Part shown: in pieces, positions 61,728-64,000 of the stretch
How positions within the stretch are numbered: position 1 is the first letter of the stretch
Layout: the number at the start of each line of letters is the position of its first letter
Assembly (NCBI RefSeq): GCF_017676385.1
Contig: NZ_JAFFZN010000027.1
Location: forward strand, 48,981-112,980
Source: Streptomyces spirodelae
Lineage (GTDB): Bacteria > Actinomycetota > Actinomycetes > Streptomycetales > Streptomycetaceae
Direction of reading: 5' to 3'
Length of the DNA stretch: 64,000 bases
Program-made: the position numbers and the translations under genes
The notes under the pieces: model-generated
Told to the model about the DNA's origin: nothing
What the model saw: the letters and a program-made list of their open reading frames with translations, nothing else
Database searches by the model: none

Positions 61728-62273
61728 GTGACCAACCCGATCCACTACAGCCGCTGGCACACACCCCGCGTGGTCGCCGCGAACGCGCTGGACGTCATCG
61801 CCGACATCACTGGAACCGTCTCCTTCGTAGGCGCCGCGTGGTTCGGCGCCCTGGCCCTCTCCGCAGCCTTCGGCGACTCGCCTACGTACGACCCTGCGGA
61901 CGCACCCGCACTGGCGCTGCTCGGACTGGCGTCGCTGGGCATCGAACGCGTCGCCTTCCTTCTGCTCAGCTGGCCGGCCGCGCGCCTGCGTCCCGGCCTG
62001 GGCGAGCTGCCGGGCTGGGCGGTGCCCGCATCCGTGCGTGAGCAGGTGCACGGCTTCCTGAGTGCCGGGGGGCCAGTGCGAATCAGTGAGGTCGCCCGCG
62101 GCCTGGGCCTGCCGCGGAGCACCACCCGCTCGGCACTGCACCGCCTGGCTGCCGACGGCCTCGTCTACCGCTCTCGGTTCGGCGAGTGGTCGGAGACGCC
62201 AGGCAGCCACCGCCAGGCTGACGACAGCCCGCAGGCGCCGGTCATCGAGGGCGGCGAGGGGGAGACCCGATGA
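61728..62273 (+). CDS. Membrane protein with C-terminal winged-helix-like domain
   Basis: A 181-aa protein with two N-terminal spans (ITGTVSFVGAAWFGALALSAAF, ALALLGLASLGIERVAFLLLSW) and a C-terminal HTH-type region (VREQVHGFLSAGGPVRISEVARGLGLPRSTTRSALHRLAADGLVYRSRFGEW). A membrane-tethered DNA-binding arrangement; its coupling to plasmid-type genes suggests a role in spread or partition. GTG 61728 follows GAGGTATCTGCC. ATGA overlap to the next gene. Confidence 0.8.
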   Translation: MTNPIHYSRWHTPRVVAANALDVIADITGTVSFVGAAWFGALALSAAFGDSPTYDPADAPALALLGLASLGIERVAFLLLSWPAARLRPGLGELPGWAVPASVREQVHGFLSAGGPVRISEVARGLGLPRSTTRSALHRLAADGLVYRSRFGEWSETPGSHRQADDSPQAPVIEGGEGETR

Positions 62274-62491
62274 GCCGACGCCAGAAGGCCAGGCAGCAGC
62301 GCGAGGCAGCGCACTACGCAGCCAAGCGAGCGGCGGCGACAACCGCCGCTGAGCAAGCCGCAGTCGCCTTCGACCACGTGCGCGCCCGCCTGGCGCACCT
62401 GCCCGAGTCCGAGCGCGAGCAGGCGTGGCAGCGCGTTGCCGACGACCTCGAAGCCTGGGCCCAGCACTTCACCCACGAGCACGCTGCGTGA
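62270..62491 (+). CDS. 73-aa charged helical protein
   Basis: MSRRQKARQQREAAHYAAKR continues as a single long, Ala/Arg/Glu-rich helix (AAATTAAEQAAVAFDHVRARLAHLPESEREQAWQRVADDLEAWAQHF). No domain name. Coupled to the previous gene by ATGA. Confidence 0.75.
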   Translation: MSRRQKARQQREAAHYAAKRAAATTAAEQAAVAFDHVRARLAHLPESEREQAWQRVADDLEAWAQHFTHEHAA

Positions 62492-62497
62492 GCACTC

Positions 62498-62512
62498 GCG
62501 TGAAATTCACGC
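62498..62512. promoter_or_regulatory. 15-bp perfect palindrome GCGTGAAATTCACGC
   Basis: Seven-base arms around a single A lie in the gap between the 73-aa gene and the next membrane-protein gene. The dyad TGAA/TTCA with GCG ends is operator-like and could define a second transcription unit in the cluster. Confidence 0.5.
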
Positions 62513-62618
62513 CCGTATTCACACGTCCGCGCACGCCAACGCGGAGACGCGCGCAGGCGCGCGCGAATCCACCATCACAGAACGTCACAGAAATTGATCT
62601 TGAAAGGAGGGGGAGTCA

Positions 62619-63053
62619 GTGTCCTTCTTCGCTGCATCGATCTCCGTAACTGTTGCTGTCCTCTGCCTCATTGCCGCGGGACTGCTGCGAACGGTCGGAC
62701 GGCGCAAGGCGCCTCGCCTGACCACGCTGCTCGTACTCGCCGGCGTCGTCGGCATCGTCGGGACGCCGGTGGGCGGCTGGCTGCGCACCGCCGTCGGCTG
62801 GGCCGACTCGTCGCTCAGCACGATCATCGGCCGCTACACCGGCGCCACCGCCGTCGGCCTCATCGGCCTGGTGACGGCTGCTGTCGTCGGCTTCGACCTG
62901 TTCCACAAGTCGATCAACAACCGCACCCTCGCCTGCGCCGCGGTGGTGCCCGTCGCCGGGGTGTCCATCCCTGGCACGGCCGGAGCGATCGTCATGGGTG
63001 CCGTCGGCGCTGTGGCCAGCGCATTTGGCGCTCTCGGCAGCTTCCTTTTCTGA
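62619..63053 (+). CDS. Four-span small membrane protein
   Basis: A 144-aa, very hydrophobic protein: four spans (SFFAASISVTVAVLCLIAAGLL, LTTLLVLAGVVGIVGTP, ATAVGLIGLVTAAVVGF, AVVPVAGVSIPGTAGAIVMGAVGAV). GAAAGGAGGGGGAG precedes GTG 62619, an unusually strong site implying high expression. Size and position match Spd-type spread proteins in AICEs. No family name. Confidence 0.78.
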   Translation: MSFFAASISVTVAVLCLIAAGLLRTVGRRKAPRLTTLLVLAGVVGIVGTPVGGWLRTAVGWADSSLSTIIGRYTGATAVGLIGLVTAAVVGFDLFHKSINNRTLACAAVVPVAGVSIPGTAGAIVMGAVGAVASAFGALGSFLF

Positions 63054-63124
63054 CCCGTGCACAAGCGCACGCACTTTCCTCACTTACTCACCCAGCTCCT
63101 CAACCCACCTGGAGGTGAGGCCCC

Positions 63125-64000
63125 ATGGGAATCGTCATCGTCCTTCTCGCGGTCTGCTGGGCCGTCGGCGACGGCGTCAGCAACGCGACGAGTCGCGTCC
63201 GGGACAACTACCGGAACGGGCGCGACCGTAGGCACCAGGCCGCCCTGAACCGGCGCAAGCAGGCCGCCCGCGGCGGTGGCCCGGCACCACGCAGCGCCAG
63301 CACCGGCATCAAGGTCGCGTCCGGCGCGGCAACCGTCGCCGTCGGCGGGTTCCTCGTCACCCGCGGCTTTGTCGACGGCGTACGGGCCGGCTGGCCCAAG
63401 GGCATGGAGCGCGCCCGCCGCTGGGCCGACACACGCAAGAACGGCGCGGCCGACAACTCGCCAACACAGCAGGACCCCAAGGGCCAGAACAGCGCTCCGA
63501 CTCCGCCCGAGCAGCAGCCGAACGTGCCTCAGCCCTCTCCCAAGGCCGGCGCGGCCGACACCCCGAAGTCCCCCGCCGCCCCTCAGCGCGGCGGGCCCGC
63601 CCCCAACCGCACCAACACCTCTGGAGGTTCCACCGTGTCCATCAACACTGCCACCGGCGGCGAGGTCCACAGCTACGAACAGCTCCTCGCCGAGCTGAAC
63701 TCCATCGCCGTCGAGGCCCAGGCCGAGCTGGAGGACGCCCAGGCCGACGCCCAGCGCGCCCGCGAGGACGCCGAACGCATCGACCTGATGGTCGGCTCCC
63801 TGACCGAGCTGGAGCTGGACCAAGAGACGCTCGGCAGGATCAGCTCTCTGGCCGACACAGCCAGCGCCCGGCTGGAAGCCGCCAACGCTCGCGCCGTCGC
63901 CGCCGACAGCCGCGCCAGCGGCGCCATGGCCACTGCCCAGCACGTCCAGCAGATGCACCAGGGGCTCGCCGAGGCATACGCCTCCGTCCCCAACGGCGGA
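63125..64000 (+). CDS. Membrane-anchored coiled-coil element protein (truncated by window end)
   Basis: Open at the window edge after 292 codons. ATG 63125 follows GGAGGTGAGG. The N-terminus MGIVIVLLAVCWAVGDGVSN is a hydrophobic anchor, followed by a basic region, a second hydrophobic span at ~60-75 (IKVASGAATVAVGGFLVTRG), a Pro/Gln-rich linker, then a coiled coil (SYEQLLAELNSIAVEAQAELEDAQADAQRAREDAERIDLMVGSLTELELDQE...). An internal start, GTG 63635, has GGAGG at ideal spacing, so a shorter cytosolic form containing only the coiled coil may also be made. Likely a structural component of element spread. Confidence 0.8.
   Translation, partial: MGIVIVLLAVCWAVGDGVSNATSRVRDNYRNGRDRRHQAALNRRKQAARGGGPAPRSASTGIKVASGAATVAVGGFLVTRGFVDGVRAGWPKGMERARRWADTRKNGAADNSPTQQDPKGQNSAPTPPEQQPNVPQPSPKAGAADTPKSPAAPQRGGPAPNRTNTSGGSTVSINTATGGEVHSYEQLLAELNSIAVEAQAELEDAQADAQRAREDAERIDLMVGSLTELELDQETLGRISSLADTASARLEAANARAVAADSRASGAMATAQHVQQMHQGLAEAYASVPNGG

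Larger units (their letters stand above)
51916..64000. mobile_element. Integrated element of the actinomycete ICE (AICE) type, partial
   Basis: Starts at the tRNA-Ser(TGA) fragment and runs past the window end. Evidence: tRNA att site; accessory genes near the end (ImmA metallopeptidase, toxin-antitoxin-like pair); a GntR-type regulator divergent from a long cluster of overlapping small genes; WhiB; DUF2637 and Spd-like small membrane proteins, all typical AICE content. Integrase, excisionase, replication initiator and FtsK-like translocase are not seen and would be to the right. Confidence 0.78.

Overview
The window looks like chromosomal DNA of a Streptomyces species or a very close relative. 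It is very GC-rich, uses GTG and occasionally TTG starts, and encodes a WhiB protein, SigB-type and SigE-family sigma factors, a Streptomyces subtilisin inhibitor (SSI) relative, a mycothiol-type TIGR03086 protein and lineage-specific small proteins. The order upp / TadA-associated protein / tadA / tRNA-Ser, then two adjacent SigB-type sigma factors, then a SigE-family sigma factor and a NepA-like secreted protein, resembles the S. coelicolor core around sigF, sigN and nepA (from memory, not searched).

Layout. 0-7 kb: a membrane molybdopterin oxidoreductase, a polytopic membrane protein, a short UvrA paralogue behind a DNA-damage-type promoter, and a cupin/SDR pair. 7.5-13.3 kb: a STAS protein, an alpha/beta hydrolase and an HTH protein divergent across a palindromic operator, a DedA protein and a secreted M28 aminopeptidase ending in a hairpin made of two head-to-head DnaA-box-like sequences. 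13.5-17.8 kb: LytR_C protein, upp, tadA block and tRNA-Ser(CGA). 17.9-22.9 kb: a Ser/Thr kinase with TPR-like repeats, a ketopantoate-reductase-like enzyme, a hidden 43-aa ORF and a quinone oxidoreductase. 23.1-25.7 kb: a small membrane protein and two sigma factors. 25.9-33.1 kb: a lipoprotein, a MarR / MFS / YceI operon in which transporter and YceI protein share carboxypeptidase-regulatory-like modules, a TetR regulator and an OmpR-type regulator without a receiver.

33.1-36.3 kb is a probable decayed insertion: an orphan radical SAM protein and the C-terminal remnant of a tyrosine integrase beside tRNA-Arg(ACG), followed by tRNA-Ser(GCT). 36.5-51.6 kb returns to core: an SSI inhibitor, a 1669-aa PAS / pseudo-kinase / double pseudo-receiver protein, an acyl-CoA ligase, a SigE-family sigma factor, a DUF1906 protein, an overlapping ChsH2-ChsH1-Ltp2-like operon, a NepA-like protein, a frameshifted primase-polymerase remnant and a TIGR03086 protein.

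From about 51.9 kb to the end is one end of an integrated element of the actinomycete integrative-conjugative type. It begins at a 3' half of tRNA-Ser(TGA). Accessory genes come first (an unknown protein plus an XRE/ImmA metallopeptidase, a HigBA-like pair, an inositol-phosphatase-like protein with two regulators). A long same-strand run follows, largely coupled by overlapping stop/start codons: zinc-ribbon micro-proteins, WhiB, a GGDEF diguanylate cyclase, DUF2637 and other membrane proteins. A 36-39 bp palindrome and a leader with competing hairpins separate the GntR-type repressor from this run. Integrase, replication and FtsK-like transfer genes are not visible and would lie beyond 64 kb.

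A window-wide oddity is the number of short tandem repeats between genes and inside disordered protein segments, each locus with its own unit.
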